This document shows, piece after piece, positions 35,605 through 43,922 of a DNA stretch of 64,000 nt. Positions within the stretch are counted from its first letter, which is position 1. Every line of letters starts with the position of its first letter. Both the position numbers and the translations under genes were made by a program. The notes below the pieces were generated by a model that saw nothing but the letters and a program-made list of their open reading frames with translations, was not told the origin of the DNA and searched no databases. The DNA is from MPNO01 sp965200535 (GTDB taxonomy: Bacteria; Pseudomonadota; Alphaproteobacteria; MPNO01), in NCBI GenBank assembly GCA_965200535.1, contig CBDAUF010000002.1:1840719-1904718 (forward strand). The letters are read 5' to 3'.

Positions 35605-36423
35605 CTAAGTACGACCGATGGCCGACAGATATGCGTGGTGTCTGGCCGCGACGTGGGATCTGATCTTCGCGCCGGAACCGCGCATCTCCTCGAGATCGGC
35701 CGCGGTGAGCGTGCCGGTCATTACGGCATCGAAACTCGCTCGCGACTTAACGCGATTCCACCAAGCCAGCGCGTTGGTCCGGCCCGACATCCATATGTCG
35801 AGCAGCCCGATATATTCGACGCGGGCCAGATAGGGCGTCATCGCCGCCTCGGCGAGCGAATAGCGGCCGCCGGCAATCCATTCCCACGTCTCTACCAGCC
35901 GGTTTTCCAAGTCGCGGAGCAGCCGTTCATAGGACGCGATGGCACGAAACGCGAAAGGCGAGGCAACACCCAGCTCGACCGAAGATCGGTAAAATTCCTC
36001 ACGGCTCGGGTTGCCGACATTGCGAAAACGCTTCTCCCGCTCCGTCTCTTCCATCGCCAGCATGCGGTCGCGGAACATTGCGCAGAAGCTCAGCACGGAG
36101 CCGGCTTCGTGGATCTCCTCATCGACCAGCTTGGTCCATTGCCTGACTTGGGCGCGCCCTGCCGCATCGGCCGGCATCAACGACGGTTCGGGAAAGCTCT
36201 CCTCGAGATACTCGCAGATGACGGTCGATTCGATGATTGTGCTCCCCTCGTGCACAAGGGTGGGTACGACCCCGCGCGGGTTGATCTCGAGATAAGCGGG
36301 TTCGAATTGCGCGGCGAGAAACAGCGGCACCGTCCGACTCTCGAACGCCAGTCCTTTCTCAAACAAGACTAGTTCGACCTTCTGGCAACAGACCGCATTG
36401 TGGTCGCGGTAGAGTGTCAGCAT
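35605..36423 (-). CDS. Glutathione S-transferase family protein
   Basis: This 272-residue protein has an N-terminal thioredoxin-like domain (MLTLYRDHNAVCCQKVELVLFEKGLAFESRTV...) with the glutathione-contact stretch NPRGVVPTLVHEGSTIIESTVICEYLEE, and an all-helical C-terminal domain. ATG 36423 is the natural start; a longer open frame adds residues with no family counterpart. The Cys pair at about 13-14 takes the catalytic position, as in zeta/omega/beta-like classes. It is 20 bp upstream of the deaminase-like gene, so the two are one operon. Confidence 0.85.
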   Translation of the reverse strand: MLTLYRDHNAVCCQKVELVLFEKGLAFESRTVPLFLAAQFEPAYLEINPRGVVPTLVHEGSTIIESTVICEYLEESFPEPSLMPADAAGRAQVRQWTKLVDEEIHEAGSVLSFCAMFRDRMLAMEETEREKRFRNVGNPSREEFYRSSVELGVASPFAFRAIASYERLLRDLENRLVETWEWIAGGRYSLAEAAMTPYLARVEYIGLLDIWMSGRTNALAWWNRVKSRASFDAVMTGTLTAADLEEMRGSGAKIRSHVAARHHAYLSAIGRT

Positions 36424-36568
36424 GGTGTGTGCACTCTCGCTCTTGGCCCAGTCACCGCGAATTCCTTGAAGGCGGGACCGGCGGTGCAAAGGCATCCGTT
36501 GCACACGATCTTACCGCCGCCTACACTTTTGTCGCCAACTCAGGACAATCGCAGAATTGGAACGGCCC

Positions 36569-37591
36569 ATGAAGAACAAATCAACCGCGCTCCGTCTCAG
36601 GAATCTGCTCGCATTTCCCGTCGTGGCCGGCCTGGTCTTGAGCGCCGGCCCGGCGGCTGCGGAGAAAATCAAGGTGGCGCTGGCCCTGCCGGGCGCCGTC
36701 AGCGACAAGGGCTTTAACGCCAGTGCCCATGCCGGGCTGATGCTGATCAAGAAGACGTTCGGCGACAAGGTCGAGGTCGCATTCTCGGAAAGTGTCAAGC
36801 GGTCCGATTTCGTCGCAACGCTGCGCGATTACGCCAATCGCGGATACGGCGTGATCTATGCCCACGGTTTCCAGTAGGGCGACGCCATCGCCAAGGTCGC
36901 GGCCGAGAACCCCGACAAGCACTTCTTCAATACCTATGGCTCAGGCAAGGCCAAGAACCTCGCCAATCTCTACGTCTCCTTCGAAGAGCTGTTCTATGTG
37001 ATGGGCCAGATGGCAGCCAAACTCAGCAAGGCCGACAACATCGGGGCGGTTGGCGGTCGGGAAATACCGCCCATCCGCATCCAGGTCGATGCCTTCCGCA
37101 GGGGCGTGCTCGCCGCCAAGCCCAAGGCGAAGTTCTCCGCGATCTATACCGGGACCTTCTATGACGCGGTCAAGGGCAAGGAAGCGGCACGCGCAGTGAT
37201 CTCGCAGGGTGCCGACGTCGTCGCGCATATGGCCGATGCGACCGGACTCGGCGTGATACGGGCAGCGAAGGAGAACAAGGTCACCGCGCTTGGCTATTTC
37301 GCCGACCAGCGGAAACTGGCCCCGGACATCGTCGCTTCTTCGGCGGTGATCCAGGTGGACGATATGCTGTTGAAGTCGTTCCGATCGGTGATCGATGGCA
37401 AGTTCAATCCGGGGCCCAACCGGTTCGGTCTCAAATCCGGGGTGCTCAAGGTGGGCAGCTACGGGCCCATGGTTTCCGACAGCGTGAAGGCAGAGATCGC
37501 CAAGCTCGTCGCCGACATCGAGTCGGGGGCGATCAAAGTCGACCCGCCCAACGTGCCGGCACTGATGAAGCAGAAGATCAACAAGATCTAG
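36569..37591 (+). pseudogene. BMP-family ABC binding protein interrupted by an amber codon
   Basis: A 340-codon gene for a basic-membrane-protein-family binding protein for nucleosides or purines. It has signal peptide MKNKSTALRLRNLLAFPVVAGLVLSAGPAAA and core KIKVALALPGAVSDKGFNASAHAGL. Codon 103 (36875-36877) is TAG within YAHGFQ-[stop]-GDAIAKVAAENPDKHFFNTYGSG. The reading frame and homology continue to 37591 with no other lesion. TGG (Trp) to TAG is the simplest explanation, since HGFQWGDA-type sequences occur in the family. The three downstream transporter genes are intact. Sequencing error, recent mutation or suppression are all possible. Confidence 0.8.
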
Positions 37592-37669
37592 CCCGACCGG
37601 CACCAAAAGTGCGCCCGTCGTCCGACCGGACGGCGGGCGTCGTTGCTCTGCATCTCGGGGAGCCTGGCG

Positions 37670-39193
37670 ATGCCCCTGCTGCGCATGGAGCACATCACCA
37701 AGACCTTCCCGGGCGTGCTCGCCAACGATCGCGTTGACCTCTCGGTCGACCGGGGCGAAATCCACGCGCTGCTTGGGGAAAATGGCTCCGGCAAGACAAC
37801 GCTGATGAATGCGCTCTACGGCTTGCATCGGCCGGACTCCGGGCGCATCCGACTCGATGAGGCCGAGGTTCGCTTTTCCTCGCCGATGGACGCGATCGCC
37901 GCCGGAATCGGGATGGTGCATCAGCACTTCATGCTGGTCCCGCCGCTAACTGTGGTCGAGAATATCGTGCTCGGCCTCAAGACCGCGAATGCGCGGCTGA
38001 TCCCGCTGCTCGACCTCAAGACCGCGGTGGCTCGCATCCGCGATCTGGCTGCGACGCACGGGCTCGACATCGATACCGGCGCGCAGGTTTGGCAACTCCC
38101 CGTCGGCGCCCAGCAACGGGTGGAAATCCTCAAGGCGCTCTACCGCAACGCCGACCTGCTGGTCCTCGACGAGCCCACAGCGGTGCTTGCACCATCGGAG
38201 GTGCAGCTCCTGATCCGCGTTCTACGGAGCCTTGCGGCAAGCGGCAAGGCGATCATCTTTATCTCGCACAAACTCAATGAGGTGATGGAAGTCGCCGACC
38301 GGATCAGCGTGCTGCGGAGCGGCAGGCTGGTGGGCACGGTAGCGGCCGCTGAAACCGACCCGTCCAAGCTCGCGCGGTTGATGGTCGGGCGCGACATCGT
38401 CCCGCTGCGCAGGCGCCAGAGCCAGCCCGGCGAGCCCGTGTTGCGGATCGAGAGCCTCAAGGTCAGGGACGATCGCGGCTTGCGCGCGGTCGACGGCGTA
38501 ACCTTTGCCCTGTCGTCGAGCGAGATCCTCGGGATCGCCGGCGTCGACGGCAACGGGCAGAAGGAGTTGACCGAGGCCATCGCCGGCGTGCGCACCATCG
38601 AAAGCGGCAGCCTCGACCTTTCCGGGCTGGCAGCCTCGCGCGGCGAGCGCTTCCGCAACATCGGGCACGTTACCGAGGACCGTCATCACACCGGGCTCCT
38701 GATGTCCTTCCCGCTTTGGGAAAACTTCGCGCTCAAGTCGAGCGACCGCGCGCCGTTCGGCTCGCCCGTCTGGCTCCGCGTCGGTGCCATGCGCCAAGCG
38801 GCCGCACGCGCGATCGAGACGTTCTCAATCCGCGCCCAAGGCCCGGACAGCCCGGTTTCCACGCTCTCCGGCGGGAACCAGCAAAAGCTCGTGCTCGCCC
38901 GCGAACTCACCCTCGGCCCCAGGTTGCTGCTTGCCGCGCAGCCAACCCGCGGGCTGGATGTGGGCGCCACCGAATACGTTCACCAGCGTCTGCTTGAGGC
39001 GCGCGACGGCGGAATGGCGGTCCTCCTTGTCTCGACCGAGCTTGATGAAATCCTCGCGCTCAGCGACCGGATACTGGTCATGTACGAGGGTCGGGCGATG
39101 GGGCTGGTGAGCGCTGAAGAGGCGACGCGCGAAGCCGTCGGCCTGATGATGGCCGGGATCGACTGGCAGACCGTAACGCAGGGCGGATCATGA
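37670..39193 (+). CDS. Nucleoside/sugar-type ABC importer ATPase with two ABC domains
   Basis: This 507-residue double ATPase is of the YufO/NupB type. The N-terminal domain has Walker A GENGSGKTTL, Walker B LLVLDEPTAVLAPSE and a signature region WQLPVGAQQRVEILKALYR. The C-terminal domain has a degenerate Walker A (GIAGVDGNGQKEL), signature LSGGNQQKLVLAREL and Walker B LLLAAQPTRGLDVGA, where AAQPTRG is typical of this subgroup. ATG 37670 with GGGGAG upstream is preferred over an upstream in-frame TTG. It overlaps the first permease by 4 bp. Confidence 0.92.
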   Translation: MPLLRMEHITKTFPGVLANDRVDLSVDRGEIHALLGENGSGKTTLMNALYGLHRPDSGRIRLDEAEVRFSSPMDAIAAGIGMVHQHFMLVPPLTVVENIVLGLKTANARLIPLLDLKTAVARIRDLAATHGLDIDTGAQVWQLPVGAQQRVEILKALYRNADLLVLDEPTAVLAPSEVQLLIRVLRSLAASGKAIIFISHKLNEVMEVADRISVLRSGRLVGTVAAAETDPSKLARLMVGRDIVPLRRRQSQPGEPVLRIESLKVRDDRGLRAVDGVTFALSSSEILGIAGVDGNGQKELTEAIAGVRTIESGSLDLSGLAASRGERFRNIGHVTEDRHHTGLLMSFPLWENFALKSSDRAPFGSPVWLRVGAMRQAAARAIETFSIRAQGPDSPVSTLSGGNQQKLVLARELTLGPRLLLAAQPTRGLDVGATEYVHQRLLEARDGGMAVLLVSTELDEILALSDRILVMYEGRAMGLVSAEEATREAVGLMMAGIDWQTVTQGGS

Positions 39194-40242
39194 ACGGCGC
39201 TGCCACGATGCGGGGATTGCGGCTTCTCCGCGCGACTTCGGTTTCCCTTGCGGCAATCATGCTCGCTCTGGCGGCGAGCGCCGTCCTGATCGTACTGGCC
39301 GGCGCCGATCCTCTCGCCGCCTATTGGGCGCTGCTTCAAGGCGCCGTCGGCGACGGGTTCGCGCTCGGAAACACGCTCGCACGCACCACGCCGCTGATCT
39401 TCACCGGGCTCGCCGTGGCCTTCGCCTTCCGCTGCAATCTGCTCAATATCGGCGCCGAGGGACAGCTCTATGCCGGCGCCCTCGCGAGCGTCGTTATCGG
39501 GATCTACCTCACCGGGCTGCCGTCGGTACTGCATATCGGCTTCGCACTCGCCGGCGGCTTCCTGGCCGGCGCGATATGGGGTGGGCTCGCGGGATACCTG
39601 CGGGCCGCGCGCGGGATCAACGAGATCATTTCGACGATCATGCTCAACTTCATCGCGATCTTCCTGGTGAGCTACCTGGTCCGCGGTCCGCTCGCCGAAC
39701 CGCCCGGCTTCTTTCATCAGACGGCGATGGTCGCCGAGAGTGCCCGGCTTCCGGTGCTGTATGCGAAATCGGATCTTTCGATCGCGATTTTCATTGCTGT
39801 CGCCTTCGCGCTTGCCACCGCCTACATTCTGTGGCGCACCCCGTTCGGGCTGAAACTGCGGGCGGTCGGCGAGTCGGCCGGGACGGCGCGGTTTTCCGGG
39901 GTGCCCGTCAACCGCTATGTCTTCGGCGCGATGAGCGTTTCCGGCGGGCTCGCCGGGCTTGCCGGCTCCACGGAGATGATCGGTGGCCAATACCGGTTGC
40001 TCGACTTCTTCTCCCCTGGCTACGGTTTCGACGGCATTGCGGTGGCTTTCCTCGGCAGGTCCGATCCCATCGGCGTCGTATTCGCGGCCTTTCTCTTCGC
40101 CGCGCTCAGGGTGGGCGCCAACCAGATGCAGCGGACCACCGGGCTTCCCAACTCACTGATCCTGGTGATCCAGGGAATGGTCATCCTGTTCATTCTGGGC
40201 GCCGCGTTTCTCGGGTGGTATCGCGCCCGCAAACAGGGCTGA
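39190..40242 (+). CDS. Nucleoside-type ABC importer permease (YufP-like)
   Basis: This 350-residue permease of the BPD_transp_2 family has about ten hydrophobic segments. Landmarks are FTGLAVAFAFRCNLLNIGAEGQLYAGAL, AARGINEIISTIMLNFIA and a C-terminal GYGFDGIAVAFLGRSDPIGVVFAAFLFAALRVGA. It starts inside the ATPase stop (ATGA) and is followed by the second permease after 10 bp. Together with BMP protein and ATPase it forms a nucleoside importer. Confidence 0.92.
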   Translation: MNGAATMRGLRLLRATSVSLAAIMLALAASAVLIVLAGADPLAAYWALLQGAVGDGFALGNTLARTTPLIFTGLAVAFAFRCNLLNIGAEGQLYAGALASVVIGIYLTGLPSVLHIGFALAGGFLAGAIWGGLAGYLRAARGINEIISTIMLNFIAIFLVSYLVRGPLAEPPGFFHQTAMVAESARLPVLYAKSDLSIAIFIAVAFALATAYILWRTPFGLKLRAVGESAGTARFSGVPVNRYVFGAMSVSGGLAGLAGSTEMIGGQYRLLDFFSPGYGFDGIAVAFLGRSDPIGVVFAAFLFAALRVGANQMQRTTGLPNSLILVIQGMVILFILGAAFLGWYRARKQG

Positions 40243-40252
40243 GAGACCGGGA

Positions 40253-41185
40253 ATGGACGTCTTCTTCGGCTTGCTCGATCCTGACTATTTTGCCGCCACG
40301 ATCCGGCTGGCGACCCCGCTTTTGTTTGCCACGCTCGGCGGAATCCTCAACGAGCGGGCCGGGATCATAAATATCGGCCTCGAAGGCACCATGTTGATGG
40401 CGGCGCTTACCGGCGTGTTCGGCGCCTGGTTCATCGGCTCGCCCTGGCTCGGCTTTGCCTGCGGGGTTTTCACCGGCGCGCTGATCGCGTGGATTCATGG
40501 TTTCGTCTCGATATCGCTGGGCGCCAACCAGATCGTCTCGGGCACGGCGATCAACCTTTTGGGTCTCGGTCTTTCGAGCTTCCTCATCCGCATCGTCTTC
40601 GGTCTCAGGGAACAGCAGCGGGTAGTGCCCCATTTCGACCCCGTGTCGCTGCCCCTGCTGGCCGATCTTCCTCTCCTCGGCCCAGTTCTCTTCCACCAGC
40701 ACGCCCTGGTCTATGTTACCTTCCTGCTGGTGCCCTTGATGTGGGTGATCCTCTACAGGACCCGCTGGGGGCTGATGATCACCGCGGTCGGCGAACACCC
40801 GCGTGCGGCGGAGTCTGTCGGCATCGATCCGCTCCGCGTACGGTATGTCTGCACGGTGCTTTCAGGCGCGCTTGCCGGGGCCGGCGGGGCCTTCCTTTCG
40901 CTTGGACAGCTTCATTTTTTCCAGGACGAAATGGTCGCCGGGCGCGGCTTCATCGCCTTGGCGGCACTGATCTTCGGACGCTGGAACCCGGTCGGCGGCA
41001 TGATCGCGTGCCTGGTCTTCGGGGCTGCCGACGCCCTCCAGTTCCGCGGCCAGGCGATCGGGCTCGAAATCCCGCATCAGTTCATGCTGATGTCTCCCTA
41101 TGTGCTCACCCTCGCGATCCTGGTCATCGTCGGCGGCAAGAGCCAAGGCCCCGCAGCGATCGGGATCCCCTTCCGCAAGAGCTAG
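40253..41185 (+). CDS. Nucleoside-type ABC importer permease (YufQ-like)
   Basis: This 310-residue permease has ATIRLATPLLFATLGGILNERAGIINIGLEGTMLMAAL at the N-terminus, VSISLGANQIVSGTAINLLGLGLSSFL in the middle and AGRGFIALAALIFGRWNPVGGMIACLVFGAADALQ near the C-terminus. All are typical of the second permease of BMP-type importers. It is the last gene of this operon. Confidence 0.92.
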   Translation: MDVFFGLLDPDYFAATIRLATPLLFATLGGILNERAGIINIGLEGTMLMAALTGVFGAWFIGSPWLGFACGVFTGALIAWIHGFVSISLGANQIVSGTAINLLGLGLSSFLIRIVFGLREQQRVVPHFDPVSLPLLADLPLLGPVLFHQHALVYVTFLLVPLMWVILYRTRWGLMITAVGEHPRAAESVGIDPLRVRYVCTVLSGALAGAGGAFLSLGQLHFFQDEMVAGRGFIALAALIFGRWNPVGGMIACLVFGAADALQFRGQAIGLEIPHQFMLMSPYVLTLAILVIVGGKSQGPAAIGIPFRKS

Positions 41186-41577
41186 CCCGGAAGGAAAATG
41201 ATGCCGGATGCAGGATCGTCCTCCTCGCCGTCGATACCTTTGGCAACCGCCTGGGCGGCGAAGACCGGTTCGTCGACAAACGTCTCAAAGCACTGCTACG
41301 GCGACATTGGTCCCGTTCGATCGGAAACGAGCGAAGAGCGGGAACCAACGCATCGAGGCGCCCCAACTTGTCGCACCGCCATGCGGTGGCCGGCCCTGGA
41401 CAGACATCGGTATCGTGTGGCCCTTACGAAAGCAGGAGAACAGCTCGAGGACGCAGAGGCTCGCCGAACATCCTGAAACAAGCCCCGCGGGTTTGCAGAC
41501 CGGCAGCCCCCGGCATATTTGGACGTGGCGGGCATCCACTTGCGGACCGCCGGATCGATTGCGACAAACCGGATCGG
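41186..41577. other. 392-bp stretch with no recognised gene
   Basis: The stretch lies between the nucleoside importer and the higA gene (-). Several frames are open for 60-100 codons, but none has a recognisable domain or ribosome-binding site. I see no clear terminator. Confidence 0.4.
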
Positions 41578-41883
41578 TCATGCCGGTCGATACCGCCGGA
41601 CATCGATCTCGTCGGCCCGCATCCGCATCCGCGCAGCATCGTGCCAGGCCTCCATCCGCAGCAGAAGGTCCATGCTCACGCCGAAGGCCTTCTCGACCCG
41701 CAGCGCCATTTCCGGCAACGGCGACGCGTTGCCGTTCAACAGGTCCGAGAGCGTCGCCCGGCGAACCCCGAGAAACCGCGCTGCCTCGGCCACGGTCAAG
41801 CCCAACGCCTCGATCGCTTCAATCCGGAGGAAGGCTCCGGGGTGCGATGGAGACATCCCGATCTCGATGCCGCCCATGCTCAT
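41578..41883 (-). CDS. higA: HigA-family antitoxin (XRE-type)
   Basis: This 101-residue addiction-module antitoxin starts MSMGGIEIGMSPSHPGAFLRIEAIEALGLTVAEAARFLGVRRATLSDLLNGNASPLPEMALRVEKAFG. This is the HigA layout with a central helix-turn-helix. ATG 41883 overlaps the stop of a decayed higB frame in ATGA. With the toxin apparently lost, the protein is an orphan antitoxin and may now act only as a small DNA-binding protein. Confidence 0.85.
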   Translation of the reverse strand: MSMGGIEIGMSPSHPGAFLRIEAIEALGLTVAEAARFLGVRRATLSDLLNGNASPLPEMALRVEKAFGVSMDLLLRMEAWHDAARMRMRADEIDVRRYRPA

Positions 41884-42005
41884 CGGCAGCCGTCCTCCGG
41901 GTTCGGGCGCTCCATCCCGCCGTCCCGTTCCTCGAGGGCGATCCGCCGGTCGGCCGACACCAATACGCTCCATTCGCCCCGTTCGCCTCGGCGTTCGCCC
42001 GACAG
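41880..42005 (-). pseudogene. higB: Probable relic of the higB toxin C-terminus
   Basis: The frame that ends in TGA at 41880-41882 reads LSGERRGERGEWSVLVSADRRIALEERDGG just before its end. This resembles the HigB/RelE C-terminal strand pattern (L-x-G-x-x-x-G-x-W-S-V-x-V-S-x-x-W-R-I). The key W in the W-R-I motif is replaced, the tail is degenerate and no HigB N-terminus precedes it. Its stop overlaps the higA start exactly as in functional higBA pairs. Confidence 0.5.
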
Positions 42006-42055
42006 CCGGCGAACGCGTCGTCCGGGGGCCGCCTCCCTGACGCGCGGGGATGCCG

Positions 42056-42295
42056 GCGGCGGCGAAGCTGCGCGCATCCGCGCCCGGCTTGCCGGCCTCG
42101 CGGCCGAACGGGAGGAACTCGAGGCCCGGCTGGCGGTGCTGGAGGATGCGCATCCGGCGGCAGCGCGTGACGCACCGGTCGCCTTCTCGGGCGAAGATCG
42201 CGCTGTTCCGCTCGCTGTTCGCCGGTCCGTCGGGGTTGACGACCCGTCCGCCGCGAGACGGCCCCGCCCGCGGCGGTTCGCACGCGGCTTGATGA
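42056..42295 (+). pseudogene. Decayed N-terminal fragment of a TOTE-system primase-like protein
   Basis: One frame reads ARIRARLAGLAAEREELEARLAVLEDAHP, and after a one-base shift the next frame reads VTHRSPSRAKIALFRSLFAGP. Coiled coil plus S-x-x-x-KIALFRSLF is the start of the archaeo-eukaryotic primase protein of TOTE conflict systems as I remember it. The expected continuation (DVYP.RWEN...) is lost in further frame changes. No helicase or nuclease partner is present. This is a relic. Confidence 0.45.
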
Positions 42296-42349
42296 GAAGC
42301 AGCGGCGCGGTCGATAAGATCGCCCGTTGCAAGAGCCGGGGGGATCGTC

Positions 42350-43150
42350 ATGAACGGGAACGATCTGTGGGGCCGGGGCCGGATGCGCCTCATGGCGGCC
42401 GTCCTGTCGACAGCCGCCTTGCTTTTGGCTGCCGTTCCCGCGCAGGCCGGCGGCGGAGACGCCGCGTTCCAGTGGAAAGAGGGCTATGCGGGCGTCTTCA
42501 TCGGCTCCGGCCGGTCGCACAACCGGATCGTCGATGTCGAGGGCTTCGCGAACTGGGGCAATCCCGGTTGGACGGTCGCTCACGAACGGTCCGGTGCGGT
42601 CGGCGGCGTGCTGATCGGGCAGACGCTCGCGATCGGAAACACGCCTCTCAGGTTGGAGATCGACGGCACGATCGGCAGCGGCGGCTTGCCGGCCAGCGCC
42701 GACACGCTCGATCCGGCCGGCCGGGACGAGACGGTGAGGACGTCGTTCGAATGGATGGCGACGGCCCGCGTCGGCATCGGGGAAGCCTTCGGCCTGGCCG
42801 GCGTGTTCGTCACCACGGGGCTGGCGTTGGCCCGGATCGACCGTTCGGTGACCGACATCGATTACGGTGCATCCGCGCCGCCCCGGTTCGATCCCGACGA
42901 CTCGTTTCAGGATCGCTCGACGGCGCTCGGCTGGGTCATCGGCGTCGGCCATGAGACGAAACTGTCGGATGCCTGGATGGTGCGGTTGGAGGCGTCCTAC
43001 ATGGACTTCGGCAGCAGCACCCATTACGTGAACCGGTCCGGCAACAACCGCTGTGGACCGGAAGGGCTCAACAGGCCGTGCCCCTACGAGGTCGCGCATT
43101 CCGTCGGCACGATCCGCGCGGCCATCGTCCACCGCTTCGGTCTCCAGTGA
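42350..43150 (+). CDS. Outer-membrane beta-barrel protein (Opacity/OmpA-barrel-like)
   Basis: This 266-residue protein has a signal peptide (RMRLMAAVLSTAALLLAAVPAQA). The mature protein starts with the barrel strand FQWKEGYAGVFIGSGRSHN and contains alternating strands such as SFEWMATARVGIGEAFGLAGVFVTTGLALARI and STALGWVIGVGHETKLSDAWMVRLEASYMDFGS. It ends GTIRAAIVHRFGLQ. This is the pattern of small eight-stranded porin-like barrels. ATG 42350 follows GGGGG at the right distance. No partner is evident. Confidence 0.7.
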   Translation: MNGNDLWGRGRMRLMAAVLSTAALLLAAVPAQAGGGDAAFQWKEGYAGVFIGSGRSHNRIVDVEGFANWGNPGWTVAHERSGAVGGVLIGQTLAIGNTPLRLEIDGTIGSGGLPASADTLDPAGRDETVRTSFEWMATARVGIGEAFGLAGVFVTTGLALARIDRSVTDIDYGASAPPRFDPDDSFQDRSTALGWVIGVGHETKLSDAWMVRLEASYMDFGSSTHYVNRSGNNRCGPEGLNRPCPYEVAHSVGTIRAAIVHRFGLQ

Positions 43151-43922
43151 GACGGGCCGGTGGGTGCCGGCGTTATCGACAGCGCGCTTCTGCGCCTTTG
43201 CGGTTCTCGGCGACAGAGCTTCCGAGGCAGTTGAGCGGCACCCGCAGGCTCGGAGTCTTGCGCTTCAACCGCCGTGCGCCGCTCCTTCGGGTTCGGTCCG
43301 TTGCCAGCGGGCAAGCAGATCGACCGACTCGACCACCTCGCCGAAATGCATCTCGACGCAGCGCAGCGTCTTGTTGTGCAAATCCCGGTCGAACGAGCCG
43401 ACACAATCTCCCGAAACGGGACTCTCCCGATCCCGAGAAGCGGGAACTCCGCGCTGCCGATTGACAGCCGGGCCGGCGAACCGCGTCCGCCGGAGGATGA
43501 CGGCATCCCGCGCACCGTTGGCGGTGCACGCCAGGCGCCGGCGGCGGAGAGCGGCCGCCCTGGCGTCGGGCGAAGCGCCGTTCCCCCGCATCCGCGGCGG
43601 GATGCCGGACGCGAAGGCGCGGGAGCGGGATGCGGGCAGCGCCGCCCGGCGCCCGAAGGCGGCAGGGGCAATGCGCGGGAACCGGACCGGAGCCGGCGAA
43701 TAACCCCGCCCCCGCCGGCGGCTCGTCGAGACGCCCCCGGCAAAGGGCGCGCGAACGGTGCGCCCACGGGCCGCCTCGCGGCCGCCGATGCGCCGCCGAT
43801 GCGCCGCCGACGCCGCCGAATGACCGCGCGGCGCTACCGGAAGGCCGCGATTCCCGGTATAACCCGGCGCCAGCGGAGCGCCGCGCCGGCGCTTCCCCTG
43901 TCGCGCAGCGGCGAGACGGCAG
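43151..43922. other. 772-bp stretch with no convincing gene
   Basis: Very GC-rich DNA with overlapping open frames in most phases, none with a recognisable domain, signal peptide or ribosome-binding site. On the minus strand around 43262-43410 a short segment reads FDRDLHNKTLRCVEMHFGEVVESVDLLARWQR, which looks protein-like and may be the tail of a degraded gene that I cannot name. Confidence 0.35.

Noticed and set aside
36875..36877. Pyrrolysine at the amber codon of the BMP gene
   Set aside because: Pyrrolysine is confined to a few methylamine enzymes and lineages; mutation or error is far simpler.
40489..42954. 821-codon open frame on the plus strand
   Set aside because: It overlaps the second nucleoside permease and the outer-membrane barrel gene out of frame. 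Only a short part near 42056-42170 shows a real motif and is listed as a relic.
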